The notes below the pieces were generated by a model. The model saw only the letters and a list, made by a program, of their open reading frames with translations. It had not been told where the DNA came from and made no database searches. A program made the translations under genes and the position numbers. Shown here piece after piece: positions 1 to 12,911 of a stretch of 64,000 bases of DNA. How positions within the stretch are numbered: position 1 is the stretch's first letter; the number at the start of each line of letters is the position of its first letter. Source of the stretch: Argopecten irradians (Eukaryota; Mollusca; Bivalvia; Pectinida; Pectinidae); assembly GCF_041381155.1 (NCBI RefSeq), contig NC_091147.1:14532318-14596317 (forward strand), written 5' to 3'.

Positions 1-2159
1 TTTTGAGAATTACAAGCGTTTCGGAGATTTATGGTATCAAGTGTGCAAGATGTCGCTATCAACTACGTCAGGAGGAAGGAAGTATCGGGACTATATTGAT
101 ATAAACATGTATCTCAATCAGAAAAGACCGTTTGTCTGGCAAGATGCAATGGCGTTACGTTTCTAACAGCAACCAGTCTCTTTCTGCAGCTTTAAAACCT
201 TTCCTCTGTATCCATTCTGTCTGTAGTTCCCATTCTGTTCGTTTTAAGAAGAATACCAGAGTCTGTTTTCTGAGTAAACTGCATGGGAGGTTTAATTTAC
301 TTGTTACATGTACATGTTAATCGTAGTTATTTTCTGTGCGGATATACGGTGTACAGCGAACAACAATTAACTTTTTTCAGCCGCTAGTCCTTGGCATTCA
401 GGGCTAAACATACAATTGTGTTTCCAAAAAAGCCATATTGTAGCAAAACCTCCGATCCGCGAGCTGTTCTCAAATATCTTAATTAACATTTGGTATATAT
501 TAATTCAGCAAATAAAGTAATTGAATAGAAAGGAGAGTCCACGCTAGAAGATAAAAACAACATTAATACCAAATAATATTTATCTTTTTTGCTATAGATG
601 TAATTTATTAGTGATAATAAAGAAAAATTTACAAAGAGTATGGATAAGAGGATGCAAAGATCCGTAATATAAGAATTCAAATAGAATATTAGATAATTAA
701 ACAATGTTCATTGTCTATGTATTTATAATTCCCTGTGTTATATTCTGACGTGTCTCAGTTAAGGTACAGAACTTAGTGTGTATTCTCATAGTGGCGACGT
801 ACACTCAACTCAATTCCAAATATGAGGCGAGTCGAGACAGCAGGAACAAGTCCCTAACAGTATGGAAAATACAATTTCCTGTAATCCGTCGCCTTATACG
901 AGTATGTGATTGATGTATGCAGCAAGTACAATGGAAATAGCCAACGTGCAAGGCGTTCCGGGAGGTGGAGCGTTATCTAATTTATCGAAAATGGTTTTCA
1001 TTCACTGTTTACTGAAATCGGAGTTAATCACGATAATGTGGAGACAACTAAAACTACCAGAAACATCTGATCCCTATCACGTCTGTGTCATTGATTGCGT
1101 TAACTTGTGAAAAGGAGTTCCGCTATCGCAAGGAGAAAAACATTAACATAGAGCAGTCTCCTAGAACACATACTCATCACATCGCATATAAGGGAGTACG
1201 TCCTTGTTTTGAACTGTCGATATGACGATAAAATAATTCCACGAACCTAACTCAGATCTAGTTAGCAAAGAACCCCTATATATAAAGACTACCCAAATGT
1301 GTTAAAGAAAAAATTGTCACTTTTGTTCCGACGGTATTGGTGATTAATTTACTTGTACTCTTATATCATTTCATCAAATTGAGCTGGATATGGTCATTTG
1401 GAATCAAAAGGAAATTGTCTTACAATTTCAAAGTTGATCGCTTAACCATGTTTAAGTGTAAAAGAGCCATTAAGACATATACGGCTGTTAGTGTCTGTCA
1501 TTGTATCGTTTCTTGTTTGGGTTTTTTTTTCGAGAGAGAGAGAGGAAGGAAGGGACCTAGGTTTGTTTTTGTAATGTTGTTTCTAAGACGGTTACAACAT
1601 GGTGTTGCATCTATCTCAATAAAATACGCATTTTGTAACTTTTATGCATGTATTTTGTCAACCTCAGATATCTGTGTGCTACTCGTCCTCTGGTAACACA
1701 CCACATCTACATTAAGTATTTATATACCCGTCATATTTCATTGTCCTATGTAATCGCCGTTAATTAGACACGTCCGGTGAGACTCTACAGCAGACGATAA
1801 GGTGTCACGGGGTTTGAAGTGTAATGGTCGTGCATTGTAACAACCGCGACAGCAGGCTATAACTCCTGTGACTATGATGAATGGCAGTGTTCATAATTCA
1901 TTCTCGTGGTCCCAAAGGACCCTCGTTAATCCTGACTCCTTTGACCCCTCCCACTGACCTATCGACGAGTGTCGTTAATTCTGCAGCGTCCTTATTCATA
2001 TACCAAGTATAAGGTGGCAGAAAACGTAACATAAACAATTATTTTTAGGAATGATAACTACTTTGAATGTTAATAAGATTTTATTGTGACGGGTGCCGTC
2101 ACATTAAGTTCTCCTAATCTCCACGGAGCCTAATTTGACAAGATTTACCTCGACTGGTT
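1..2159. other. Intergenic, no gene seen
   Basis: AT-rich, with no convincing coding frame on either strand. A GA-rich microsatellite (gagagagaga) lies at about 1532-1545. ggcgagtcgagacag near 827 resembles sequence near 13.06 kb, a possible repeat remnant. Confidence 0.5.
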
Positions 2160-2416
2160 CGCCCGTTGTCAGTATAATGTGACCGGGTGGGGTGTGTTGC
2201 TTGGTGTTTTCGGCGGCATGCTTCAGTGATATAGCACTATAAAAAGGGCAACAGTTCCACTATACAAGAAGACACAACATGAATATACCACAGTCTCCCA
2301 AAACACGCACCTCGCACAACATACTCGCAACACACCGCACACATGGGAGGCCGTCCTTACATGACCATAGCTGTTAATAGGACGTTAATTAATCAAACAA
2401 ACAAACAAACAAACCT
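2160..2416 (+). mobile_element. SINE-like dispersed repeat (family R), plus copy
   Basis: Shares a long stretch, by eye, with the reverse complement of 12661-12911: gcccgttgtcagtataatgt, ccgggtggggtgtgttgctt, tatagcactataaa, cagtctcccaaaacacgcac, and acatgggaggccgtccttac. It ends in the same ctgttaataggacgttaatt tail as the tRNA SINEs, then (caaa)n. No tRNA head is visible. Confidence 0.75.
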
Positions 2417-5400
2417 CCCCTGAATGATGACGTAACATTGTTTTACCGGTAAATAAATTTTATATCATAGAAGTAAAATGCTTTATGAAAAGTCACATCA
2501 TTAAAGTTAATATATTAGGCACAGTAATGTTTATAATTGTATTAGATTTGTGTTCTCAACAATGTTCCTTTTTTGTTCAATTTTGACCAATTGCATACCG
2601 TGGCGGCCATCTTGGTTCTTGGTCTGCAAAAATGACCGTAATGCTGAACAGTGAATAAAGGGAGATAACTCTGCTGGGTTTAGAAAATTTAAAACAGTCA
2701 CAGTTTTTTAAACAAAATCATGGTGTTATTCACTTTAAAATCTTAGAATCTGATTTAAATTACATATTGAAACCGACTCAAGGCAATTCGGACCAGTAGT
2801 TAAATATATACTTTTGAATAATGAAAGGCTGTACATAGCGGCCCTCTTGGATGCTGGTCGGAAAAAATGAAACCGGTCGACACATCTGCTGGTCACCAGA
2901 AATGACCTCGCAAAACTCCACGGCAATCTGACTTATAGTTTTCGAGAAAATGGTCGGACAAAGTCGCGGCGGAAAAAGAAGTACCAGAAGAAGAAGAAGA
3001 AACGGAGTGGGGAACTGATGGTGTTTGTTCCGTGTATTACGTTCTATCAATATTAAAGAGATAATTAAACTTTGAAAATGTAACACATTTATGCGACACC
3101 CTGTACATAGATAAATCATTTACATTTCTTCTCAGTCTCCATTCCGTTCACAACACGCCACCTGTGGATACAGTCGTTTATCCAAAAGCCCATATGTGAA
3201 TTAGTCGCGTTTCTATATTTGGTAAATTTCATAAAGCAAAACAACTTTGTCGAAGATGGCCGCCAAGTGTCTGTAAAATCACTTTGCCCGAATGATCGAC
3301 AGGGCATAGAATCTTTTGAGAATAGCTAACAGCCAAAACAGCTCGGTTATGGAAACTCCTGTAGGACTTCGACACTCGGTAATTATATCTTCAGACACCA
3401 TTTGGTCTGTGATTTAGTTACTGTCGCCCTCCCTGCCGGCCAGATAGAGCCGATTCTTGTGTTTTATGTAGGTTATGTGTTTGCTATTCATATATCAGGT
3501 GTGAGTTACAGTGTTATACTACTCATACTACACGTGTCATATTAACCTTGTATTGGGAACATGGGGCAAAGAAGTCATTCTGACAGTGTGGACAGAATAT
3601 TGTTGAATTTTCGAGGCGATCCCTTGTATTGGGAACCTTACAGCTTCACCCTTGTACCATTCGTTTGCCTCCGATAATTTTCCACGCGTTCCAAAATAAT
3701 GTTGTTGGGTTTTTTTATTACCTACAGTGTATAACGAAACGATTACGATATTTAGCTCTTATCATCGAATCTATATATAATTTAAACGTTATTTTTCGCA
3801 TTTTAATTTTCGCGACTTCTTGAAAAGGGTTTACATTGTAATTGTTGAATCCCGGTGACAATGTAAATGGTTTTGATAATACTCAATGCCAATGCATATG
3901 AGCAATTTAAAGGTCTCCATTAATATTCTATGTGAGGTGTTTTGCGTTGTGTATTTGGGTTTTGTTAACGAAATTTTCATTAATTTTTTTTTCTTTGTTG
4001 TAGATTATTAATATTAGCGATAATTAATTATCGCTAATACGTTTGACTGTTTTTTTTTCGCTAAACATGAAAACACGATTTTACATGCACATCAGCGCGA
4101 AAATAAGTTTCCTTGAAGTAAACCACAAGTAAAGATTTTATGACTTGATCACCCGACCAGCCTCCAAAGTCACAAAACTGACCAGACCCCAAGGTCACGA
4201 AACAAACTTAAATTTAAAATACACTGTAAGGCTTAGCTTTAGAGTTAGCAATTGCACACATGACGTTACAACGCGTTGCACCATTTTTGATTGTATAAGC
4301 AAAAACTTAAGACTAAGAAAATTGATTATATCGTATTCTGTAACAATGTAAAACATATCATTTTAAATCATTTCATTACTTTCTGAAATAGCAATGCCCA
4401 CAAATTAGATTTGACATTACACAAGTTACATGCCTTCTAATAATTTGTTTATCTAATCTACTGATATTGTATAGACAATGGGTACATATTCCCTATACAT
4501 TTCAGACATCTCCGGGATAACAAATGAATGTGTCAGGATGTCAACACTAGATTGCGTTTCACACCGATTAAGCTTCCGGTTATAACATGACGCTTGCGTA
4601 GAGGGCGAATTCAATGAGAAGTTTACCGACAATTCTGTCAGTCGATTCCGTTGAGGTTGTCGGAAGTCAACCTTTTCTCCGCTTTCCTGTGCGCAGAGAA
4701 ATGTTTTTAAATTCGTTGTCGTTTGTCTATATTGATATACATCAAAAACCTGATATACATTTGTAACATTGTCAGTAGACTGTAGTATTTTTTTCGCTAC
4801 TGCAATGCTAAATTATGTTTTTTAAAAGTGCAGTGATCAATATGTTTGACTTGAATGATCTTGATATATTAACATGGTACAGCGTTATGTCATAAGTCTA
4901 CAAGTATGTGATAAAACATAATTATCTTTCAACAAAGCGAGAAAGTGCGCATTCCTGTATGCTCAATTCATGGTTTGCAACAAATGTTCATATTTATCAC
5001 ATGACAACGTTTAAAATAAAATACTTCATGTAAAGTCATTTTCATAAATTTCGTGTCTATGATCACTGTATTGTGTAAAAAGTAACATCTTTTTAACTGA
5101 GGATTTTACTACGAAATCTAAGCAAACTGGTCTTGAGTAGAACGGCGAAAAAATGGTTCGAATAACAATTCAATAACGAAATCATCGAAATTTACATTCA
5201 TTTAACAATAATAGCATTATTGAAGATACGAAATAGATTTCCCGGGATCCGCTAAAACAAATGTGGCGCTCGCAGTAAAATCAGGTGAGTTAAGCACACT
5301 TACAACAGCATCAACTCTCATTTTCTCGTGACAGCTTGACCAAAACAATTGGTGAAAATATCTCTCAAACAATAAAGTTAGGACTGCTGCTAGGGAGTTA

Positions 5401-5935
5401 GGCACTGTTTGCTAAGGGAATAGCATGGCTACAGTAAGAAACTAGAAATATGTCTGTTAGACATTAAGTGCTCGCTAACTACTTCCTAACCTTAATTTCC
5501 AGTATGAAATAATCCTCGGCAACAGGTGTCCCCGTGTACATAGCACTTTCGCTCATTATCTCTGGGACTATTGCAAGGAGATGGTTTACACCCTTGGTGT
5601 ATTGTAATAGATACATTCCTTTACTTCATCAGAACTTTAAATGTGAAATACCTTTGAACTTTGTTAAGTGTGTTCTTTGTTACATAGAAGCGTGTTTATT
5701 ATTATATAGATATTGATACGATAGACTCAAGACTTGATTCGCTGTTCAAAATAGTCGTCCGCTAGAACACTGTCTAGTCTCTGTGCACATGGTGACTCAC
5801 CTGTGCCACGCTTGAACGCCTTTCTGGGGTACATCAGATCTAGAGCTCAGACACCCTGACTGATATTTTATATTGTCTTTTTTTTTTGTTTCACTCGTAT
5901 GATAATGCGTTTCACAATGCGTCTACATATGTATA
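2417..5935. other. Intergenic, no gene seen
   Basis: Contains a gggagataactctgctggg motif common in bivalve repeats (about 2660), a (gaa)n run (2985-3002) and the palindrome at 4010. Open frames at 2735-3307 overlap in several frames and look like chance. No exon with good splice sites stood out. Confidence 0.45.
4010..4037. repeat. Perfect 28-base palindrome
   Basis: tattagcgat-aattaatt-atcgctaata reads the same on both strands without a loop. It lies in otherwise featureless AT-rich DNA; it may be the remnant of a foldback element. Confidence 0.7.
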
Positions 5936-6151
5936 TTTATCGACTATTTGAACCTTTTTAATACATCATCGGTGAGGTGCTTGGATTTCTTGAGCGATAC
6001 AAGCGTTTGTATGTTTATACGCTTCCAGTTCCATAATCCTTTATCGACTATTTAAACCTTAATGCACATTGGTATACAAAATCGGCGAGGTGCTTGAATA
6101 TATAGAGAGTTGCAAGCGTTTTTATGATTATACGCTTCCAGTTCCAAACGT
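5936..6151 (+). repeat. Tandem duplication, unit about 106-110 bases, two copies
   Basis: tttatcgactatttgaacct ... cgcttccagttccataatc and then tttatcgactatttaaacct ... cgcttccagttccaaacg. Copies are diverged but collinear. Confidence 0.7.
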
Positions 6152-6384
6152 ATTTTTGTGATAAGTGTTTAATCCAGGTACGTTCTTGATTACTGACAAT
6201 TGCATATGTAAATCGTTGCAAAAGAGTTAATATTTAATTTATGTTTATGAAATCATAGGCTGTGTATGTAACCATAAGCCAAAGACCAACAGAATATAGT
6301 TATTCAATACGTAGATCTCACTTCCGGTATTTCATGCGCACTAGGCATAACGGATGTACACAGACTCTACACACGACAAGGAAA

Positions 6385-6455
6385 ACAATAGGAGATTTCA
6401 GAAAAGATGGCGTGACGTCACAGAAAGTTCACATCCGGGTCCTCAAAGGTACAAA
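6385..6455 (+). repeat. Dispersed repeat, plus copy of an inverted pair
   Basis: ataggagatttcagaaaaga, tggcgtgacgtcaca, and catccgggtcctcaaaggta match the reverse complement of 7885-7955. The pair is about 1.5 kb apart in opposite orientation. It contains tgacgtca. Confidence 0.6.
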
Positions 6456-7884
6456 CACAGTATGGCGACTATTAAAACAATAACAGATACGTACATCCCT
6501 GCTACACAATCGATACGTTGACAAAAGTATACACTTTCATACTTGCAAATTCTGATTTTAAAATGGTTTCTTATTGTTTCAGAGGTTACAGACATTTATA
6601 TTTTTATATTTACAATTGTTAATTGCTAAATATATTTGTGTAAATTTAGTGTTGAAGCCAGCTTGCGAAGCGGTGCCGGGCCGTCACACGTACCCGTTCT
6701 TTGTTCACACCGTAGAAATCCATGTTGTGAAAAAGTTATGAATAGATAATTGATTTCAATGTATCATATTTCTGTTATACATGAAAAATCTGTTCACAAC
6801 ACTAGACTATTTAAGATAAATACCACGAAACTGCGAACCACCTGGCCAGACCACGGCCGCTCGTGCATGGCTTCGCTGGTAGATCACCTCGGGCCACAGC
6901 TTATAGTTGGGAAATTAATAATATTAATACGTAAATACCAACACATATCTCAATAAGTACTTGTAGAAGATATATATTTCGTTATTTACCATGTATATTT
7001 TGTTTGAAAGGAATGGTATAAACCACTAGTACACATAAATGCAAATGTATGTGTACGTACACGTACAGTATGGCTGCCAAAATATCGAGAAATCCTTCTA
7101 TTTCATGCTGTAGAGCTTTTTTTTCGGTCATTTTTATTCCATGTGCCGCTATGTTAAGTCCCAAATTGAAGTGATATTACTTTTAAATAATTTGAATACA
7201 TGTAAGATAGACTACATTTAGATTTATGAATATACATATATAGCTAGATCGTAGTATATCTACTGTAAATGCCGACCAGGACACATTGCGCACGGCTTCG
7301 AGAATCCTAAAATACTCGAAGTTTGGTTTAAAAATATGATAAAAAGTAAATACAAAATGACTCTTCTGAATGTCATAAAGTAAATTACAATATTTCTGAC
7401 GCAAAAGGAATCCAGAATACATAATTTTGTGACTCTGAAAAATGACGAAATTCGGGATGTCGGCAGTACTGTACGTAATGGCTGCCGTGTGCTTGGGGTA
7501 ATCTAAGAAGGGAAATTTTAATTTGGTCATAATCACAAATCGTAAGGTGTTTTACCAAGTGAGACTTAGCAAACAGTAATCGCTTATTAAAATGTCAGTA
7601 TAATATTTTGGGAAACTTGGAATTTAATGTGTAATTTCTGTCCTGTCAATGTTTATACGGAGGTCTAATGGCGACCGTGTTTTTTTCGTGGCGGTCGAAA
7701 ATGGAGTATAAACAGAGTAAAATATGTGAATACCAGATGTTTATATCTAAATATTATTGTTAAATATTTTTATTTACACTTTTTAAAATTAAAATAACGC
7801 AATAGTTCTCAGATTGTCGTACTATTTGTTACAATAAAATGTAAACAAACATCGCAAGCGGCTGTGTTCCCACTATATACGGAG

Positions 7885-7986
7885 TTGTACCTTTGAGCGC
7901 CCGGATGTACCTTTGTGTGACGTCATCGCCATCTTTTCTGAAATCTCCTATAGGGCGAGCCAGAGAACGTACTCTGCTCGCCCTAA
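7885..7986 (-). repeat. Dispersed repeat, minus copy, with terminal hairpin
   Basis: Reverse-strand copy of 6385-6455, followed by agggcgagc...gctcgccct, a 9-base-stem hairpin at about 7953-7985. The hairpin could be the terminus of a non-autonomous element. Confidence 0.5.
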
Positions 7987-8940
7987 AAATAAACAAGTGC
8001 ATAGCTAAAACTTATAGATTGTATTTGGTTTTTTTCTTTGAAATGGCCTTTAATGCACATTGTCCTTTAGCGGTCAAACGGCATCCGATACAATGTAATG
8101 ATGGCAACCGCAACAGACTGTTGAGGAATGTGCTTTCGCATCAAACGTTAATCAGTGCCGTCACGAATGTTTTCAGTTTACCGCTTCATTCGTCTTGCAT
8201 TTCCATTTTTGATTTGATATTGACATGTATTACAAAAAAAAAACAATATTCTAAATAAACCGTTTTTGGTTTACGGCTTTTGGCCTTGTCGGTCAGCCTA
8301 CAGTCTAAAGTATCAACGGAGCGCAGTGGATGTTAGGCACTATCGGGTCGGAAGGTGGGTATTTTAGTGATACGTGTACGGTCCGAAACACAACTTTACA
8401 TTATCGGTTAATCGCAGATCGATGAAACCTTCAAACGAGAAGAAACAACGGTCATTCAATGTATGGTGGATAGAACATGTCATTTGTTTTTCTTTCTTCA
8501 TATTAGATTTATGATACTCGTTTTGAGTTTGTTTCATATTTGTTCTCCAAAGGCTCGCAAAAAATAAAAATTCTAAACTCATTTCATAAATAAGGGAAAC
8601 TCAGAGCAGATATCCGAAGAAGGTGATCTACGCAGTGCTAAATATAAAGTGTTTCTAAACGTTTGTGCAAGGTGCAGAATCGATAACTACACCTAGCTAT
8701 GGGATGGCAGCGTTGCAGCGTGGCTAGGGTGAGGATTTTGAAAAAGCAGAAATTAATAGCAAAGCGTTTCGTAAAGATTTACTCTATTAGGTACCAGTGA
8801 CATCAGGATTTTCTTTGTGTGACTCCAGAAGAAAAATGACTACTGCATATTGATATTATGACAATCAATGCTGACTACTAAATGGAATCGCCCAGACAAA
8901 ACAAACACTACCGGCTATATTAATACTCCTTTCACACATT

Positions 8941-9171
8941 TTAATGTCTACGCCTGTCCGGCCAATCTTGATCCATACATTGGCTTGTCCGCCTGTCAGG
9001 ACTGGCCATTATAGGGCGACCATTTGCTTTTGCGGATATTGGAGTCTGAGTATCCCCGCCGTTCGGTTCCTTCCCTACGATCGTCGCCTTGGGGATGTCA
9101 CATATGGTCATCCGTCCGGGCCTTGATTTATCAAGTGTCCGATAATTGTCTACGACGGAACAGGGATCTGA
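8941..9171. other. GC-rich island, unidentified
   Basis: About 230 bases much richer in GC than the neighbours, with open frames on both strands (plus: IIGRPFAFADIGV; minus: RPGRMTICDIPKATIVGK). Neither matches a family I know. It could be a transposon or old gene fragment. Confidence 0.3.
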
Positions 9172-9362
9172 CGCAACTGGGCGCTTGCAAGACCAAAAAT
9201 AATACACCTTGTTTCTAAGTGTTCTCGATGAATGCAAATTGAGTACTACATTGTAGATTAACTTCTACAATGCGTTATCTGAAGCAAGTGGGCGCTTGCA
9301 AGAACAGAAATAAAACACCTTGTTGATAAGCGCACAAATGAATGGAAATGGAGTATTGCAAT
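9172..9362 (+). repeat. Tandem duplication, unit about 110 bases, two copies
   Basis: gggcgcttgcaagac(c/a) followed by acaccttgtt and a gaatgcaaattgagta-like end occurs twice. It directly follows the GC-rich island at 8.94-9.17 kb. Confidence 0.65.
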
Positions 9363-10649
9363 ACTTTGGTTGGGTTTGCAACTGATTTGTGGCATATCAT
9401 CTCTATATCATGTTGATAACAAAACGTTTACATTTATAATAAAGATATCAAAAGTTTTCCCCGTATTAACTTTTGGTTCATTAGCCTTTTTTATGATTTA
9501 TTATTTGAATTTATGTATGCAAAGTCAGGTATATATCCAACTAATTACTTTCTTTTAATTATTACTATTAATGATATAAAATCAAGTGGCATATATCAGT
9601 TCAGTCAACGCGTTCTACTAGTATCCCAAGTAAGCTAATACAACTTTAATTTACCTATCGATAGTCAAAGCAAATGTGTTGCTTCTGTAAATACTATGTC
9701 TGTCCTTTGACTATTAGCTATTTAGGAACTGTTAGTTACTTGAGTGGTCTTTATATAAGTCAGATTGATATGTAAATCCTTGAATACTGCACCAGCATGG
9801 TCCCCCTTTATAATGCAGAAGAAATAATTCTAGTCCAATTATTCAATGGTGTCTATTTGAATGTTTGAAAGAATTTAATTAATTTCGAATCAGATTCGTG
9901 ACTATGGGTCTATTAGATTGTGACCTCTTTGAATTTTACTTGGGTGCTGTGCTGCTCCCGTCAGGCCGTGAGTAAATATAGGAATTACTAGGAAAACAGC
10001 GATCGTTATTAATATCACCAAATGCTACTATTAATCCAGCAAGTCTTTGCATATCATGCCAACATGTTTACCGAATTGATGGCCGATGCTCGCAGATTAA
10101 AAGTAATGTATTCCTGGTCAGATCTCCAATCAGCTAAACTCATATATGGTTCAATCAGAAAGAATGTTAGAAAAACAACCATTTACTTCTCGGAACTTTT
10201 CTGGTATTGCTCTATTGCTGATGTCACAAGGACACCACGAGATTCAGTTCAATTTTCGGTATCATGGCAAACCCTGCTACGCGTTAAGAAAATATTTTGG
10301 GGCTAGATTAAATTCCGTATAACGAATATAATCAACATTTTCATGAGCCAGCCGAAACCCCAGTTGCTCTACTTAACATTAAAGGCCCACTACCACACGG
10401 CTTGGATTTTAAAAGTGGAATGTAAATTTCATTAGTCGTTAGAGACGTTAGTTGACTCTCACTGCGCAACACAGCAAAACTGCGAAATGAATATTCTACG
10501 TTAACATAAGTTCCGCAGCAAAACTGGCATTAGTTAGGTGATATTTATCGATATAATTTTTTTGTGTTATTATTGTTTTAAGAAACATTTTATTTTTGTT
10601 TCGGAAATGTAGTTGGCCTTTAATCGTTTCAAAACTAGCATTTGATTTT
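9363..10649. other. Intergenic, no gene seen
   Basis: The longest frame (10022-10306, plus) has no recognisable motif and ordinary AT-rich composition. No repeats were noticed. Confidence 0.45.
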
Positions 10650-11060
10650 TTTCTCAAATGCCTGTATTGACTGGATTGGTTATGCTGCTCGATGCTCTAA
10701 GTAGTATGCTCCAGTGAGAGAGCACTTTGAAATGGACAAGAGCTCCAAAGAGATACAACACGAGCTTATCGAAGTTTCCGAACACAATTATACATACACT
10801 CGTCACAAATTCGATGTTCTGAGCAGTATGCTCAATTACTAGTGAGGTTATACTTTGAAATGGACAAGAGCTCCATGACACAACATGAGGTCACTAGAGT
10901 TTTCGAAAAACAATTACGCATACACTCATCACAAATTCGATGCTCTAAGCAGTATGCTCCATTGAGGTAGCACTTTGAAATGGACAAGAGCTCCAAAAAG
11001 ACACAACATGAGCTTACAGGAGTTTTTGAAAATAATAACAAATGCACTCACCATAAGCAA
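10650..11060 (+). repeat. Tandem repeat, unit about 120 bases, three copies
   Basis: Each unit carries cactttgaaatggacaagag, ctccaaa-agacacaacatg, and cacaaattcgatgctctaag. Open frames on the minus strand here are by-products of the repetition. Confidence 0.8.
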
Positions 11061-12093
11061 ACCATTACATACAGGGGATACAGTCTTTACATGATTATAG
11101 TTTATAGGACGTTAGGCAAAAGCAACCAACCAACCAGCTAACAAAAAACAATTATCTGTGTAACATATTTTCTAACCAACTGATTCTAACAAATTCTATG
11201 GTCCTTTCGTGAAGATCGACTACGGTGAGCGGTTCAGAAATCCCCGGTGATCGAGTATTGCCGTGGTAATAATTTCATTACCAAAATTGTTCAATTTCTA
11301 TTCGGATGTTGGTTTCCATGGTGGTTAAATGCTTCATTGATTGTTGTTCTAAATAATATGGCCCGCGAAGTCATACAAGCGAATCCGCTCGACGTTTTCA
11401 CTTATTTTCCCTTGCCATCGTCAATTGGCATTAACCATGTAATTCAGTAATGCAGAACTTCCAAATAGCAAAGTAACGAAACAAATAGACTGAAATTTGG
11501 AAGCAATTACTTGCGTGGAATTGGAATTTACAAAGGCGTGTTACATTGTTGATAAGGTTAACAGAACGAATCGGTATATTAAAAATTTACTGTCGCAACT
11601 TTATTCAATATACCTAAAGCAACAGGGGAGATTATTAAATATTTCACAACTTAAACTTGTTAATATGTTCTTTTAAACATTTCTATGTCATCTATTAGTA
11701 AATTGTTTCCATCGGTTGTGTACTCTATAATAAGAGGGAGGTTAACTCGATCAGAAGACGTTCGGCGTCTAATAGACAATGGTTAGCCATGTCTTTAACA
11801 ACTTCATGTTTCCCCATGAACGAGTACGTATATGACCTCGGAATGGGATTCAATGTCATCAAGTATATTCCTTAATAGAGATATTGATTGGGTTGTGTTT
11901 GGGGGGTTTGTCCCCGTTGCCGTTGTGTTTCACAGTTACCATGCCGTTTACGTTGCAGTGGCGTTTGAACGAAGGCATTTTTCTCATGTTTTGCCTTATA
12001 ACAAGCTTTGTTTCCAGATGCAGAGGATGGAATGGTTTCTTATGGCCTACGAACAAGTTTAGCTTATCATGATTATTGATTAAGATATGTGGT
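11061..12093. other. Intergenic; SINE-tail remnant and open patch
   Basis: About 11068-11130 keeps a decayed SINE-like tail (ttataggacgttaggc, then caaccaacc). At 11830-12070 three overlapping frames are open in a GC-richer patch, but none is recognisable. Confidence 0.4.
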
Positions 12094-12312
12094 TACGGTG
12101 GCCGAGTGGTTAAGATGTCCCGACATATTACCACAAGCCCTCCACCTCTGGGTCGCGAGTTCGAATCCCATGTGGGCCAGTTGCCAGGTACTGACCGCTG
12201 GTCGGTGGTTTTACTCCGGGTACTCCGGCGTTCCTCCACCAACAAACCTGGCACGTTCTTAAATTACCCTTGCTGTTAATAGGACGTTAAACTAATAAAA
12301 CCAAACCAAAGA
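12094..12312 (+). mobile_element. tRNA-derived SINE, nearly intact
   Basis: The head resembles a Ser/Leu-type tRNA with an A box (tggccgagtggttaag) and a B box (gagttcgaatccc). A unique body follows (gttgccaggtactgaccgct, then actccgg repeats) and the tail is tgttaataggacgttaaact with an A-rich end. This is the best-preserved of five copies in the window. It has no tRNA acceptor stem, so it is not a tRNA gene. Confidence 0.85.
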
Positions 12313-12494
12313 GTAAGATATTCATTAAGATATTTTCAAAAATAATATAAAAGTGTTATCTATTACCGACATCGCTGTGCGACCATTTTATTACTAAATG
12401 GCTACGTATATATGAAAAATAAACATAAAATTCTATTCGATGAATAGGTTTTCATATCACATTATTATAAATCCAGTTGAGAAGGGTCATGAGT

Positions 12495-12628
12495 CGCACT
12501 ATACAACACGAACATAAAAAGCCATCTCCAATATCACATCCAACACTCCGCATACATGGGAGACCGGCCTTAAATGGACCCCTGGCCTATAAAATAAAGT
12601 ACATCTAGTCAACCAACCAACCACCCAA
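12495..12628 (+). mobile_element. SINE-like dispersed repeat (family R), 3' fragment
   Basis: Carries gcactatacaacacgaaca, acatgggagaccggccttaa and a degenerate tail ending (caac)n. The 5' half of the family is missing. Confidence 0.55.
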
Positions 12629-12660
12629 CTCGATCCAGGGTTACCAAATACTTTGTTTGT

Positions 12661-12911
12661 TTGCTTGTTTGATTGATTGATTGATTTACGTACTATTAAC
12701 AGCCATGGTCATGTAAAGACGGCCTCCCATGTATGCGATGTGTTGCGTGTATGTTGTGCGAGGTGCGTGTTTTGGGAGACTGCGGTATGTTCGTGTTGTG
12801 TCCGTGTTGTATAGTGGAACTGTTGCCCTTTATAGTGCTATATCACTGAAGCATGCCGCTGAAGACACAAGCAACACACCCCACCCGGTCACATTATACT
12901 GACAACGGGCA
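12661..12911 (-). mobile_element. SINE-like dispersed repeat (family R), inverted copy
   Basis: Reverse-complement counterpart of 2160-2416, almost full length. It begins with a (tttg/attg)n tail and ends at gacaacgggca. It lies next to a partial plus-strand copy at 12495-12628, so the two form a loose inverted pair. Confidence 0.75.

Noticed and set aside
2735..3307. Overlapping minus-strand frames as a small secreted protein
   Set aside because: The hydrophobic part comes from complemented (gaa)n microsatellite, and the frames overlap in different registers.
12094..12170. Functional tRNA gene
   Set aside because: A and B boxes are present but the acceptor and anticodon stems do not close and a SINE body and tail follow; other copies share the same body.
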